From Cinnamomum chago (Eukaryota; Streptophyta; Magnoliopsida; Laurales; Lauraceae), in the NCBI GenBank assembly GCA_038049695.1, contig CP142452.1, positions 50,116,501 through 50,180,500 of the forward strand: 64,000 bases of DNA, read 5' to 3'. Each line of letters begins with the position of its first letter. Positions within the stretch are counted from its first letter, which is position 1. A program made the position numbers and the translations under genes. Shown piece by piece: positions 12,853 to 24,100 of the stretch. Below the pieces are notes generated by a model, which did not search any database, was not told where the DNA came from, and saw nothing but the letters and a program-made list of their open reading frames with translations.

Positions 12853-13520
12853 GAGGATTTCTCTAAGAAGGTGTCTTTACAAAAGATCACTCTAAGAGAT
12901 TACAATTTAAGCACAATGGAATTTGCCTCTTAAATAGGCTAATAGGAAAATGAAATTCCAATTACAAACATACACTAAAATAAACTAAAGTGTGTGCACA
13001 AAGTGTATGTATGAGTTTCTTCAATCAATTTTAACAATGAAGCTTTTAAATGAATGCATGATGCATTTTAAAATCAAGGTTTATAAAATGATGATTGAAG
13101 AGAAAACTAATCACATAAAAGATTCAAACAACTTTGAAGAATTAAGATAAACAAGTTGAGTGAAAGTTAAAGTCTAAGAACATATGTGATTAGGATAAGA
13201 GTGTGTGCAAACTAATCTAATTTACCAAGAAAGATATTGAGTTTGCAAAACAACTCTTTAAGGGCTTGAAATCATGCATAAATGAAAATTCAAAGGATTT
13301 GAACATGCATGAATTTCATTTGAATGGAAATCAAAATAACTTAGAAGATGTACCTTTTAAAAACTCATGAGATTGATTTCCAAATAGCCCTCTAGCTTTT
13401 CCAACTTCTTCCCCTTTCTTTGGCTCCAAAATGCTCTCAAAAGTTCATAGTTCAAGCCTTGAAAAAGGTTGGAAATGAATGGACTTTATAGGCAAAAAAC
13501 AGTCCACGGGCTAGTTGTCT

Positions 13521-13656
13521 CGGTCGACCTAGAGGTCTCGGTCGACCGGGACAACACAACGGTCATATTTCTGACCGTTGGGAAATTTCTGCACAGAAAC
13601 TTCCCAGGGCCCTGCAGTGTCCTCGGTCGACCGAGACACAGGGCTCGGTCGACCGG
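13521..13656 (-). repeat. GTCGAC palindrome array in the solo Sirevirus LTR
   Basis: Four CGGTCGACC-type sites in about 136 bp, two of them ten- or twelve-base perfect palindromes, flanking an MSA-like site. Equivalent to the differently spelled arrays in the other Sirevirus LTRs. Confidence 0.8.
13572..13582 (-). promoter_or_regulatory. MSA-type element (CCCAACGGTCA)
   Basis: Exact match, on the minus strand, to the plant M-phase-specific activator consensus YCYAACGGYYA bound by three-repeat MYB factors. It sits among the GTCGAC palindromes in U3, in the strand of LTR transcription. Confidence 0.6.
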
Positions 13657-14840
13657 CGACACTGCCGGGCGAGTCCCTGGGCCAAAAATCCACTTTTTCC
13701 ATTTTCAAAGTTTTTCTTTGGGGGATCTTTTTGGCCACTAAATCAAGCTTAAATACATGATTTAAGGTATTCTAAGAAGATTAAAACATGAGATACCTAA
13801 AGCCTAAGAAGATTCAAAGGTTTAAGACCTTAGGCAAGCTTGATTAGTAAAAACTCTTTTCAAAAGATATTGCATACAAAACTGATTCCAAAGGTGCTGA
13901 AAGTATGCAAACCTGAAACCTAAATACCTAACATGATTTTCCAAAAGTAGTGCACATGGAATTAGGTTTTCAAAAAGAGTTTGGGATTCAAAACCAATGC
14001 ATCCAAGTTTAAAACCAAAACATGCATAAAACAAAAGCTTTTCCAAATCTTAAAAGCTATGCATGTATAAAACTAGATTTCAAGGTTTTCTAACACAATG
14101 CTAGTGTGTGAATTCAAATGGTGCTAAAGTGCAAATGCATCCATCAAATTGCAAAAACAAAAGACCTAACACTCTTTGTGGATTGTAACTTTTCATGATA
14201 TATTTAGTACTCATGCTAGTTTGTTTTGATACCTCAGCTATTGTGACAGTTCAAATCAAGTATTCGATTTCAAGTGTTTTTCCCAAGTATTATTGTCATG
14301 TTCATGCCTATATTGATTACCTGCCAAACCGTCGTGTTTGACCCTTGCTTGTTGGTGCCCAGGTGCAGGAGACGTTGCCTTTGAGGAGGAGCGTCAGGAG
14401 GAGGCTTGTGGGCCAACTCCCGTGAGAGAGTGGCAGCCCGACGATGTCATCTAGATGTCGGTCTGGTTCTTGAGTTTCGTCACATTTTGTCATGGAGTTT
14501 CTTTTGGCTATTTTGAGATTGTATTGACCTTTATTGGTCTCTTACGGGTTGTACTAAACTTAACTTGTTTTTTTGTATTAACTCTATAACTTGAATATTA
14601 ATGGGAATGCTTGTTAGCTTCTTTCTATGATACCATGCCTTGTTATTAAATGTTATGGCACCTAAAGATTTTATTGGGGCTCATCTTGATGTGTTTTGCT
14701 ACACGCTTCCGCAATCGTGTACGTGTGAGTCAGATTCCGACTGTCTTTGGGAATCCTCACCGCGGGAACCTGTGGGAAAGTATATCATCAATGTACCCAC
14801 CAACGTCGCGGGGCCCGGGATCCGTTCCGGGGTCGCGACA

Positions 14841-16392
14841 TACATCCACTACCGGCTTGTGATCCAACACCCTACCGGATTTCCACTATATATGCTTTTC
14901 AATAGGCTAAGCAATAACCTTTACAGTATGCTTTCCAAGGCTAAGCAATAACCTTACATTGATGTTTTTCAAGGCTTAACATCAACCTATACACTATGCT
15001 TTTATAGGCTAAGCAATAACCTCTTCAACCACAAGGTTGATTATCTCACTAAGATAGTGTCTAACATACACTTGATGGAGATTCTATTAAGCTCATTACA
15101 ATGCCTCTTAAATAGGCGGATATGGAAGTGAAAAACTAGTACACACTCACACTATGGATGCAAAGATGAAAGTACATGAAGTGTGTGTGTGTGGTCCTCA
15201 ATCATTTTGAAAATGAAAGCTCATAAATGTATGCCTAAGGCTTTTGAAAGTTTTAGCTCATAAAACATTTATGATTGAGAATAGAATGCAATCACATGTT
15301 AAAAGTAACAACTTGTTAATGATATCAAAGTTACACAAGTTGTATGAAATGGATTAGCTCTAAACATGTGATGCATAGGGATGTCAATCAAATCATCAAT
15401 GAAGCTCAAAACATAATAATAGATTTGATTGATGTTATGGGGACAAATCATATGTAATTATAAATACAACTTGAAAATGATTTTCCTATCAAAGTAAAGC
15501 AAGTTGTGAAACTTTAAAACAATAATACACATTTGATTTGTAATAATGTTGAATCCAAAACGTAAGATACATTTGAGAGAGATTTTCTTATGATGAAAAA
15601 ACAACAACCAATGATTCAACAAAGTATATGAATCATGTTACATATTTCATTAACATGATCTACTTAGATTTACCAAAGATAAAGTACTACTTTGATGAAT
15701 CAATGGTGATGTATCCAAAACAATAGATCTATTCAAAATATAAGACATGCTAAGGATACAACACATCATAAGTTAACATGTTACTAAAGATTTACCAATG
15801 ATAAAACAAAACATGAAAACATATGATTTGTAAAGAAGTTGAGTCCAAAACATAAGATACTTTTGAAAGTGATTTTCTTATGATGGAAAACAACAACCAA
15901 AGATTCAACCAAGTATAGGAATCATGTTACATATAATTTCAAAGGTTCTTTCATTAACATGATCTACTTTGATTTACCAATTCAAGTACTACTTGGATTG
16001 AATCATATGGTGTTGTATCCAAAACAATAAATCAACTCAAAACATAACACATGTTAAGGACACAACACAGACATAGTTTAACATGCTAGAAATGATTTAC
16101 CAAAAATAAAACAAAAGCATGAAAACATATGATTAAGGAAGGAAGAGCCTACTTGGTGGTTTAACTTCATTAATCCAAGCTTTAGCTTTCCTAATCATCC
16201 CCTTCATCCCTTGGTTCTTTTCCCTTTTGATATGCCTCAAATCCTCTCAAGGAGGGGTTTAAAATTCCCAACATTTGGCAAGGGAAAGAACTCATATTTA
16301 TAGCAAAAAGTTGCCAACGGCTAGTCCTCGGTCGACCGGCAAAGAGGTCTCGGTCGACCGGGAAGGCACAACGGTCGACCGGGAAGGCACAA
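14841..16392 (-). mobile_element. Sirevirus LTR fragment, left arm of the inverted repeat
   Basis: Starts at TACATCCACTACC, an internal position of Sirevirus LTRs, right where the Tekay array ends. The missing first part should lie left of the Tekay array, outside the window. It contains the 34-bp repeats, AT-rich R-U5 sequence, a TATA-like GCTATAAAT on the minus strand near 16300, an MSA-like GCCAACGGCTA (16313-16323, one base off) and CGGTCGACCGG sites from 16328. It stops abruptly at 16392, after a 21-bp direct repeat, at the junction with an oppositely oriented LTR piece. Confidence 0.85.
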
Positions 16393-16734
16393 CATCATAT
16401 GTGTATTATTGTTTTAATGCTTCACAACTTGCCTTCTTTGATTGGTAAATCATTTTCAAGTTGTCCTTATAATTACATATGATTTGTCCCCTCTTTTCAA
16501 TCAAATCTATTTTTATGTTTTGAGCTTCATTGATGATTTGATTGACATCCCTATGCATCACATGTTTAGAGCTAATCCATTTCATACAACTTGTGTAACT
16601 TTGATATCATTAACAAGTTGTTACTTTTAACATGTGATTGCATTATATCCTCAATCATAAATGTTTTTGAGCTAAAACTTTCAAAAGCCTTAGGCATACA
16701 TTTATGAGCTTTCATTTTCTAAATGATTGAGGAC
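16393..16734 (+). mobile_element. Sirevirus LTR fragment, right arm of the inverted repeat (first part)
   Basis: Matches the plus-oriented Sirevirus solo LTR at about 41535-41880. It begins abruptly inside R-U5 without a TATA box and is interrupted after AGGAC at 16734 by a gypsy solo LTR; it resumes at 20618. Confidence 0.85.
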
Positions 16735-18789
16735 TGTCACGCCCCCGAACCGAAACCTCGGGGGCGGGAGATGGGATTAAGCATAAATGTATTTTACTTC
16801 TCCCAGGATCCGCGTGTGTGAAGACAACACATTCTGAATATTTTGCGGAAGCATTTGTGGCGTTGCGACCCGGAGTCCGTGGCCATCGGATTCCGCGTCA
16901 CACTCAACCTCTAGCATATAGCTTTTATATCAAGGATTATATCAGACTGGAGTAAATCATCTCAACAAAATACAGAGCTGACAGTAACAGGATATTACAT
17001 TCCCAAATATGTTCAAGTTACAATTATCAATGTACATTAATTAAGAATCCCAAGAAAAAGGCTAATAGAAGCCATACAACAATAAGCTATAAACTACTAC
17101 CCAAATGTGACGTAGCTCCGATGTCAGACTCAATGTCTACATGACATAGCCGACAAAACAACCTGCAAAGCATGGCTCCAAAGCCAACAAGACACTCAAC
17201 TCGGGGCAAGAAATCTGAACCTGAGTACCAAAAGTAGTGGGTCAGACACGACGGTCTGGCAGGTGGATGAAAAGAACACAATATAGCGAATAATAATACA
17301 AATGATAAATCATGCTATTTGCTCAAAATGCTGCATATAATTAAACGGGTGCAAAGTCGGGAATCTCGGGGAAAACTTGTATTCATTTCAAGCACGGGTA
17401 AAACATGAACATCTAATAAAACATGTGTTCGTTTGCAATCATCTATAATCATAGATATTTGACAATCGGGTGTTCGTCTAAAACATGTATAAATATAGTG
17501 GTTTGACAAAACAAACGTTCATTTGAAACTTAAGTAAAAACACAAGTATACAACAAATCGGGTATCCATAGCAGTCTGGCAAAACCAAAGTCCATTTGAA
17601 AGATATGTGAAAATACAGATATTTAATAAAACTGGGTGTTCATTTAAAACATATCTCAAAGCAGGGATATTTAACAAATCGGATATTCATTTGAAACCGG
17701 TATAAACACAGTGATCTGGCAAAACAAGTATCATTTGAAACATATTTCAAAGCATGGGTATTTGACAATTCGGGTGTTCATTTAAAACATGTGTAATCAC
17801 ATAAATCTAGTAAAACAATCGATCGTTTGAAACATATGTAAAAGCATGGGTATTCGCCCAACCGGTATCCATTTAAAACATATACGTGTGCAAAGAACAT
17901 AAAACAATATAATAGTGACTGAATTTACAATAGAGAGCATTAACACTTATCTAAATAACAACTTTCATAAAAGCAATGAATCGTTTATCTGAAAACAAGT
18001 AAGCAATATAAACCATGTCGGGTGTCCAAGAAATCGGGAACTGGCAAGATGGCAATCACAAGAAGCTAAGTCCTCTATCACCGAAGTGACAAGAGCGGGA
18101 CGTTGGTCTCAGTCACACAAGGTGAGGAGACTCAACGTAAATCATATATACAATAATAAATATACGGGAACGGGAACAGGACCACGGTAGCGAACCGGGT
18201 ATCGGGACGGGACCACGGCAATAACCGGGTATCGGGATCCAAACTGCAGCTGGCGGGACGGGAGAGGGATCTCCAAGTCAGTGGATCAGACTGGCAAGGT
18301 ATCCAAGCTTAGTGATGCCGACTCATAGGATAAAACCAATCGAGACATATCAAGTAATCAAGTACGGTAAATAAACGGGTAAACGGGGGTGCTCAAGGGC
18401 ACGTAAATAAACGGGTAAACGGGGGTGCTCAAGGGCACACTGTCATTTCATCTCGGGCAATGCATTTCGGGACAAATGACTGTTACTAGAGTAACTTCAA
18501 TGCTTTCGGGAAAACAAATCATGTAATGCAAATCTCGGGAAAAGAGGTGAAACAATGAACTATAACAATTTCGGGAAAAGTATTAATTTCAAGATCTATT
18601 TAAGTGAATAGGGGTCCCGTATGTCGATTATAACAATTACTTGGTACTCCTTGAGTTTGAAGACATTCCGGGCTCCTTATGCACTTTTACTACTTTTCAA
18701 AACTTCGAATGACATCCTTGTGATATGGTTCCTTTCTCGAATGGCCTCATACAATGCTTAGTGAATCTCCTTTGATCGACAAAGCTCAA

Positions 18790-18821
18790 CGCTCGAACGA
18801 ACCGAAGAGTTCGTTCGAGCG
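18790..18821. repeat. Perfect 13-bp-stem hairpin in family C LTR
   Basis: CGCTCGAACGAAC, six-base loop CGAAGA, then GTTCGTTCGAGCG. The same stem recurs in family C at 56022-56053 (last base changed) and in family E at 59951-59982 with loop TCTCCG. Confidence 0.85.
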
Positions 18822-18847
18822 GGGAGCTTTTCGAAATCTGGGGAATT

Positions 18848-19160
18848 TCGGTTACCTGGCGGTTATCTGGCGGTTAGCCGCCGATGCATTCGGCGGTTAG
18901 CCGCTGGGTAACCGTGGAGCTGACCGAATTTCAGGTGAGGATTCTGATGCTCTCGGGAAAAGGAACCGTGATTGTGCGGTTGGCTGGCGGTTAGCCGCCG
19001 ATGGGTTCGGCGGTTAGCCGCTGGCTAACCGTGAGGCTGACCGCGTTTTCAGGTGGAAAATGATGCTCTCTGGAAAAGTCACCGCGGTGCGCGGTTAGCT
19101 GGCGGTTAGCCGCCGATGCATTCGGCGGTTAGCCGCTGGCTAACCGTGAGCCGACCGCCA
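18848..19160 (-). repeat. GC-rich palindrome array in family C LTR
   Basis: Three units of about 110 bp with GGCGGTTAGCCGCCGA and TTCGGCGGTTAGCCGC motifs, followed by TCTGGAAAAG or CTCGGGAAAAG. Adjacent to the 13-bp hairpin. Homologous array at 55751-55996 in the plus-strand family C LTR. Confidence 0.8.
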
Positions 19161-20617
19161 GTTACGAAAATGCTCACTGAGTTCAGTTTTGGGTCATTTT
19201 CCTCCTCAAAACCATCTTCCTCACATCCACAAAGTCCTTACAATAACATTGAGCTAATAGTTCCTCCAATGCAACTATCTACACTTCTCCACAACTCCAA
19301 TATGGGTTTATTCCATCACCTCATCCATCAATATCAAGTCCAATGCAATTAAAGAAAGAAGGAAACCATTTCACAATAGGGTACATTTGATATAAGCAAG
19401 AAGAAATTAAATGACATTCACCAATACACTTATAAGACATAAATGCACTACCATGAATGCACTACCAAAGCTCTATCAGGGGCATTTATTTCAAACCAAT
19501 GTAATAAATAGACATGAGTGAAAAGCACCAAAAATCATGGAAAGCTTATAAAGATCAAAACATCCACTTACATTTCTCTTCCAAAATCACTTCAAATCCT
19601 CATTAAACTCCAATGAACAATTAAATTCAAGCACCTCTTTAATGAGTATCAATTCAAGTCAATGTGACTTATAACATAACCATGAATAGCCAATCCAACC
19701 TCATTCCTTATAAAACCATATGAACAAACTTGACTAAATAAAATGCATACATTCCCAAGAGTTCCAAGAGATTTAACAAGAGAGAAAAACCAATTCATAT
19801 GCATTTCGAAATCAATAGAAATGTGACAAGAAGCATATGTGCAAACATGTATCCAATGATCAAGAACAAGTAATAAAACTTAAGATTTTCTCATAAAACT
19901 TAATAACATTCAAACCATCCTATGGAAAGCTTGCAAGATGAGGAAGAAGAAGACGGTCTCCATTTCGAGTTTGGTGAACTATTGGTGTGGCATTGGAGAT
20001 GAAGAAGCAAGAAGAAGAAGAGAGCACAAGGAACCCTAGGCTCAATAGTTGCTGATTTGTGCTGGAAATGAAGATGGGGAAGAAGGGAGGTGGGTTCTCT
20101 TATAGCAAGTGAGAAGGGGTCCCACAACTTAAGGAACTTGGGTGGCTGGAATCATCTATTTGTGGGCCTCGGATGGATTCGACGAAGAAGGAAGAAATGA
20201 TCGTCGAAATATCTAGTTTCCAAAAAGTATATGTTTCACGGATTTCGAGAATATCGAGTTTTGGGTACAGATTTGGTGTGAAAAGACTGTTTTGCCCTCA
20301 AGGCCAAGAAATCGGTTTTTGGGTTCTCAAATGGATACGAGATCAACATGAAAGTTGTAGGATTCCTCAAGATGAATGCAACGGGCCAAAAACACGATAC
20401 GAAACAAATCGGGAAAATCTCACAAGTAAAAGCAAAGCCGAAAAGGGAACCCCCAAAGGGCCCCACAAGCTACCAAAGCACTCAAAAGCCCAAAACTAGA
20501 AGAAAACTCATTCTAGCTCACAAACTCAACCCAACAACTACTAATCCCACTAAAAGAACTAATCCACAAATAAACAACACTAATCCAAGAGATTAGGGGT
20601 CGGGTTCTCACAAGGAC

Positions 20618-21168
20618 CACACACACACACTTCATGTGTTTTCATCTTTGCATTCATAGTGTGAGTGTGTATTAGTTTTTCACTTCCATATCCGCCTATT
20701 TAAGAGGCATTGTAATGAGCTTAATAGAATCTCCATCAAGTGTATGTTAGACACTAATTTAGTGAGATAACCAACCTATGGTTGAAGAGGTTATTGCTTA
20801 GCCTATAAAAGCATAATGTATAGGTTGATGTTAAGCCTTGAAAAACATCATTGTAAGGTTATTGCTTAGCCTTGGAAAGCATATTGTAAAGGTTATTGCT
20901 TAGCCTATTGAAAAGCATAAATAGTGGAAATCCGGTGGGGTGTTGGATCACAAGCCGGTAGTGGATGTAGGCATTGAGGCCGAACCACTATAAATCCTTG
21001 TGTGATGGTGCTTGCTTTGTGGTGATTTCTTATTAGCTTCCGCATATTGTTTGATAATCATCACTTGTGACTAGTTTGTTTTAAAGAAGTTAAAATTGTT
21101 AAAATTGGTCATAAAAGAAGCTCACCCTATTCACCCCCCCTCTAGGGTTCGGATCCCCATGGACTTTA
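20618..21168 (+). mobile_element. Sirevirus LTR fragment, right arm (second part) and LTR 3' end
   Basis: Continues the LTR interrupted at 16734, through the 34-bp repeats, the conserved GGCCGAACCACTATA segment and the C-run with TCTAGGGTTCGGATCC, and stops at GGACTTT, two bases short of the expected terminal CA. From there a truncated family C LTR begins, sharing TTTAC microhomology at the junction. Confidence 0.82.
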
Positions 21169-24100
21169 CAACTTCTCCCAAGATCCGCGTGTGTGAAGAC
21201 AACACATTCTGAATATTTTGCGGAAGCATTTGTGGCGTTGCTACCCGAAGTCCGTGGCCATCGGATTCCGCGTCGCACTCAACCTTTAGCACATAGCTAT
21301 TATATCAAGAATCATATCAGACTGGAGTAACCATCACAATAAATTACAGAGCTGACGGTAACAGGATATTACATTCCCAAATATGTTCAAGTTACAATTA
21401 TCAATGTACATTAATTAAGAATCCCAAGAAAAAGGCTAATAAAAGCCATACAACAATAAGCTATAAACTACTACCCAAATGTGACGTAGCTCCGATGTCA
21501 AGCTCAATGTCTACATGACATAGCCGACAAAACAACCTTCAAGGCATGGCTCCACAGCCAACAAAACACTCAACTCGGGACGAAGAAATCTGAACCTGAG
21601 TACCAAAAGTAGTGGGTCAGACACGACGGTCTGGCAAGTGGATGAAAAGAACACAATATAGCGAATAATAATACAAATGATAAATCATGCTATTTGCTCA
21701 AAATGCTGCATATAATTAAATGGGTGAAAACTCAGGAATCTCGGACAAAACATGTATTCTTTTCAAACATGGTTAAAACAGGAAGATCTAATAAAGCATA
21801 TGTTCATTTACATCATCTATAAAAGCATAGATATTTGACAATCGGGTGTTCATGGAAAACATGTATGAATATGGAAGTTTGGCAAAACCACGTTCATTTA
21901 AACATATTTCAAAGCATGGATCTTCAACAGATCGGGCATTCCTTTAAAACAGGTATAACATAGGGATCTGGCAAAACGCGTATCATTTAAAACATATTCT
22001 TAAGCATGGATGTTAAATAGCTCGGGTAATCATTTGAAACAGGTATAAACATAGAAACCTGACAAAACACGTGTCATTTAAAACATATTTCAAAACAGGG
22101 ATATTTAACAAATCGGGTATTCATTTGAAACCGGTATAAACATAGTGATCTGGCAGAACAAGTGTCATTTAAAACAAAGCACGAATGTTTAGCAATTCGG
22201 GTATTCACTTAAAACATGTATAAACATCGGGATCTAACAAAACGAGTGTCATTTAAAACGCATTCCAAGGCATGGACATTTAATAACTCGGGTATTCATT
22301 TTAAAACATGTGTAATCATATAACTCTAGCAAAAACCATCGATCGTTAGAACCATATGTAAAAGCACGGGTATTCACCCAACCGGCATTCATGTAAAACA
22401 TGTACGTGTGCAAAGGACATAAAACGATATAATAGTGACTGAATTTACAATAGAGAGCATTAACACTTATCTAAATAACAACTTTCATAAAAGCAATGAA
22501 TCATTTATCTGAAAACAAGTAAGCAATATAAACCATGTTGGGTGTCTAAGGAATCGGGAACTGGCAAGATGACAATCACAAGAAGCTAAGTCCTCTATCA
22601 CCGAAGTGACAAGAGCGGGACGTTGGTCTCGGTCACACAAGGTGAGGAGACTCAACGTAAATCATATATACAATAATAAATATACGGGAACGGGACCACG
22701 GTAGCGAACCGGGTATCGGGACGGGACCACGGCAATAACCGGGTATCGGGATCCAAACTGCAGCTGGCAGGACGGGAGAGGGATTTCCAAGTCGGTGGAT
22801 CAAACCGACAAGGTATCCAAGCTTAGTGATGCCGACTCATAGGTCAAAACCAATCGAGACATATGCAAGTAAATCAAGTACAGTAAATAAATGGGTAAAA
22901 CGGGGGTGCTCAAGGGCACACTGTCACTTCATATCGGGCAATACATTTAAGGACAAATAACTGTTACTAGTGTAACTTCAATGCTTTCGGGGAAACAAGT
23001 CATGTAATGCAAATCTCGGGAAAAGAGGTGAAACAATGAACTATAACAATTTCGGGTAAAAATATCGGTTTCAAGATCTATTTAAGTGAATAGGGGTCCC
23101 GTATGTCGATTATAACAATTACTTGGTACTCCTTGAGTTTAAAGACATTCCGGGCTCCTTATGCACTTTTACTATTTTAAAATCTTAACTTGAGCTTATG
23201 GGTAGTTCTAGATGTTACAATAGCAAGAATCAAGATTATCAACGGTCCATCCTAGGCATGACATTAATCCGGAAACATCGAGCAACCTATTCAGTCACCG
23301 AAAGGAATGGAATTCGCGATAACCAAGGGAAAGACTTGTGTTTAGATATAAAGAAGATATCGCGTCGTTCCATCCCGTTCAAGATTGAAATGAATTGGAC
23401 TTCGATGCCACCAAACCAACCGTGAGGCGTGTCGGCTCAAGACATTCTCACACATGGTCCAAACAGTCCAAGAAGGGTAGCCAAGGAACCACCTAAAACC
23501 AAGAATTAGTGTCTAGATCAACACCATTCTTTTCTTTTAGTCCCCTAGTCTTAGAGACCTTAGAATAGGGTACAATTGGTCTTAACACTAAGGTATATAC
23601 CCCTAGGACTCATAGAAAGCCCAAAGGTTTCCAAAAAAATTAAATATCAAATTTCACTGGACTCAAACTGAGTCCTCCGATCGATCGGACCGAGCCTTAC
23701 TGTTAAAAGACAGGCCGATCGATCGGCCTGTAGGTCCGATCGATCGGACCTGGGCGTGCAGCAGGTCCGGGACACTGATTTTTCTCCTTTTTGTTTCCTT
23801 TCCTTCCAACATATAATCAATCACATAGAATTGTACATAAGGAGACTTAAACACATGTTTCCAAGACATTAAAATGAGCTAAAGAGCTCCTCATTTCAAG
23901 TTCCTCCATTTCCATCCTTTCCATTCACAATAAATCTCAAAAGTGGAGAAAACTCATTCATGTGAAACCATTTGAAATCTTGACACTATGATACATACAT
24001 TTCCAAGAGATTAACAAGGGAGAAATAACTCATCAATAAGCACATCTTGAAATCAATATTAATCATATTAAATACAACTATTAAAATCACCAAAATCATT

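Larger units (their letters stand above)
12425..14171 (-). mobile_element. Sirevirus (Ty1/copia) solo LTR inside Tekay LTR2 (1747 bp)
   Basis: Bounded by TG and CA and flanked by CTCTT on both sides (12420-12424 and 14172-14176). The plus strand starts TGAAAGTCC and ends CCTAACA, the same ends as the LTRs of the gag-only Sirevirus at 45758-53370, whose gag and primer site show that the element runs on the minus strand. No internal region remains, so it is a solo LTR made by LTR-LTR recombination. It contains five copies of a 33-36 bp tandem repeat near its U5 side and a GGTCGACC palindrome array (13521-13656) in U3. Confidence 0.93.
1..14840 (+). mobile_element. Tekay/Del-type Ty3/gypsy chromovirus array: internal A - LTR1 - internal B - LTR2
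   Basis: The sequence from position 1 recurs at 7808 with a constant offset of 7807 bases, covering the 3' half of pol, the polypurine tract and a complete LTR. The order is therefore partial internal region, LTR1 (2329-5281), full internal region (5282-10135), LTR2 (10136-14840). Two adjacent copies sharing one LTR are the expected product of unequal recombination between LTRs. A C-terminal chromodomain, a tRNA-Met-type primer site and LTRs of about 3 kb place it in the Tekay/Del chromoviruses. The five bases after LTR2 (TACAT, 14841-14845) lie inside a Sirevirus LTR, where the intact sequence reads CCTACATCC, so TACAT is the likely target duplication. The left boundary is outside the window. 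Confidence 0.93.
10136..14840 (+). repeat. Tekay LTR2, split by a Sirevirus solo LTR
   Basis: This is the 3' LTR of copy B. It consists of 10136-12424 and 14177-14840 with a 1752-bp insertion (1747-bp solo LTR plus a 5-bp duplication); removing it gives 2953 bp, exactly the length of LTR1. It ends GTCGCGACA and is followed by TACAT, the presumed target duplication. Its TATA box (12394-12400) is intact, but the insertion sits 26-30 bp downstream, at the expected transcription start. Confidence 0.95.
16735..20612 (-). mobile_element. Gypsy solo LTR, family C (3878 bp)
   Basis: Reads TGTCACGCCCCC at the left and GGTTCTCACA at the right, flanked by AGGAC on both sides (16730-16734 and 20613-20617), so it is a complete solo LTR in minus orientation. 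It shares the U3 block with the 8-bp stem-loop (20178-20208) with the Tekay LTRs, which supports a chromovirus origin; no coding part is present. It carries a palindrome array (18848-19160) and a perfect 13-bp hairpin (18790-18821). The part at 17280-17900 has loose repeats alternating between a string like CATTTAAAACAT and an ACGGGTATT-like string. Confidence 0.9.
14841..20969. repeat. Large inverted repeat of Sirevirus LTR sequence
   Basis: Left arm 14841-15536 is the reverse complement, with scattered mismatches, of 16393-16734 joined to 20613-20969. The spacer 15537-16392 is unpaired LTR sequence, and the right arm is split by a 3878-bp gypsy solo LTR. Before that insertion the arms were each about 700 bp. 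Confidence 0.85.

Noticed and set aside
17280-17900. Repeats in the family C LTR as a satellite array
   Set aside because: Units are loose, of varying length and found only inside this LTR family at the homologous place.
18848-19160. Regular repeats with spacers, as in a CRISPR array
   Set aside because: The repeats are degenerate palindromes inside an LTR of a plant element; there are no unique spacers or cas genes.
20173-20596. Basic open frames of about 100 codons near family C LTR ends (also 24738, 45237, 54134)
   Set aside because: They recur because the LTR U3 block is conserved; the reading is different in each copy and no domain is visible.
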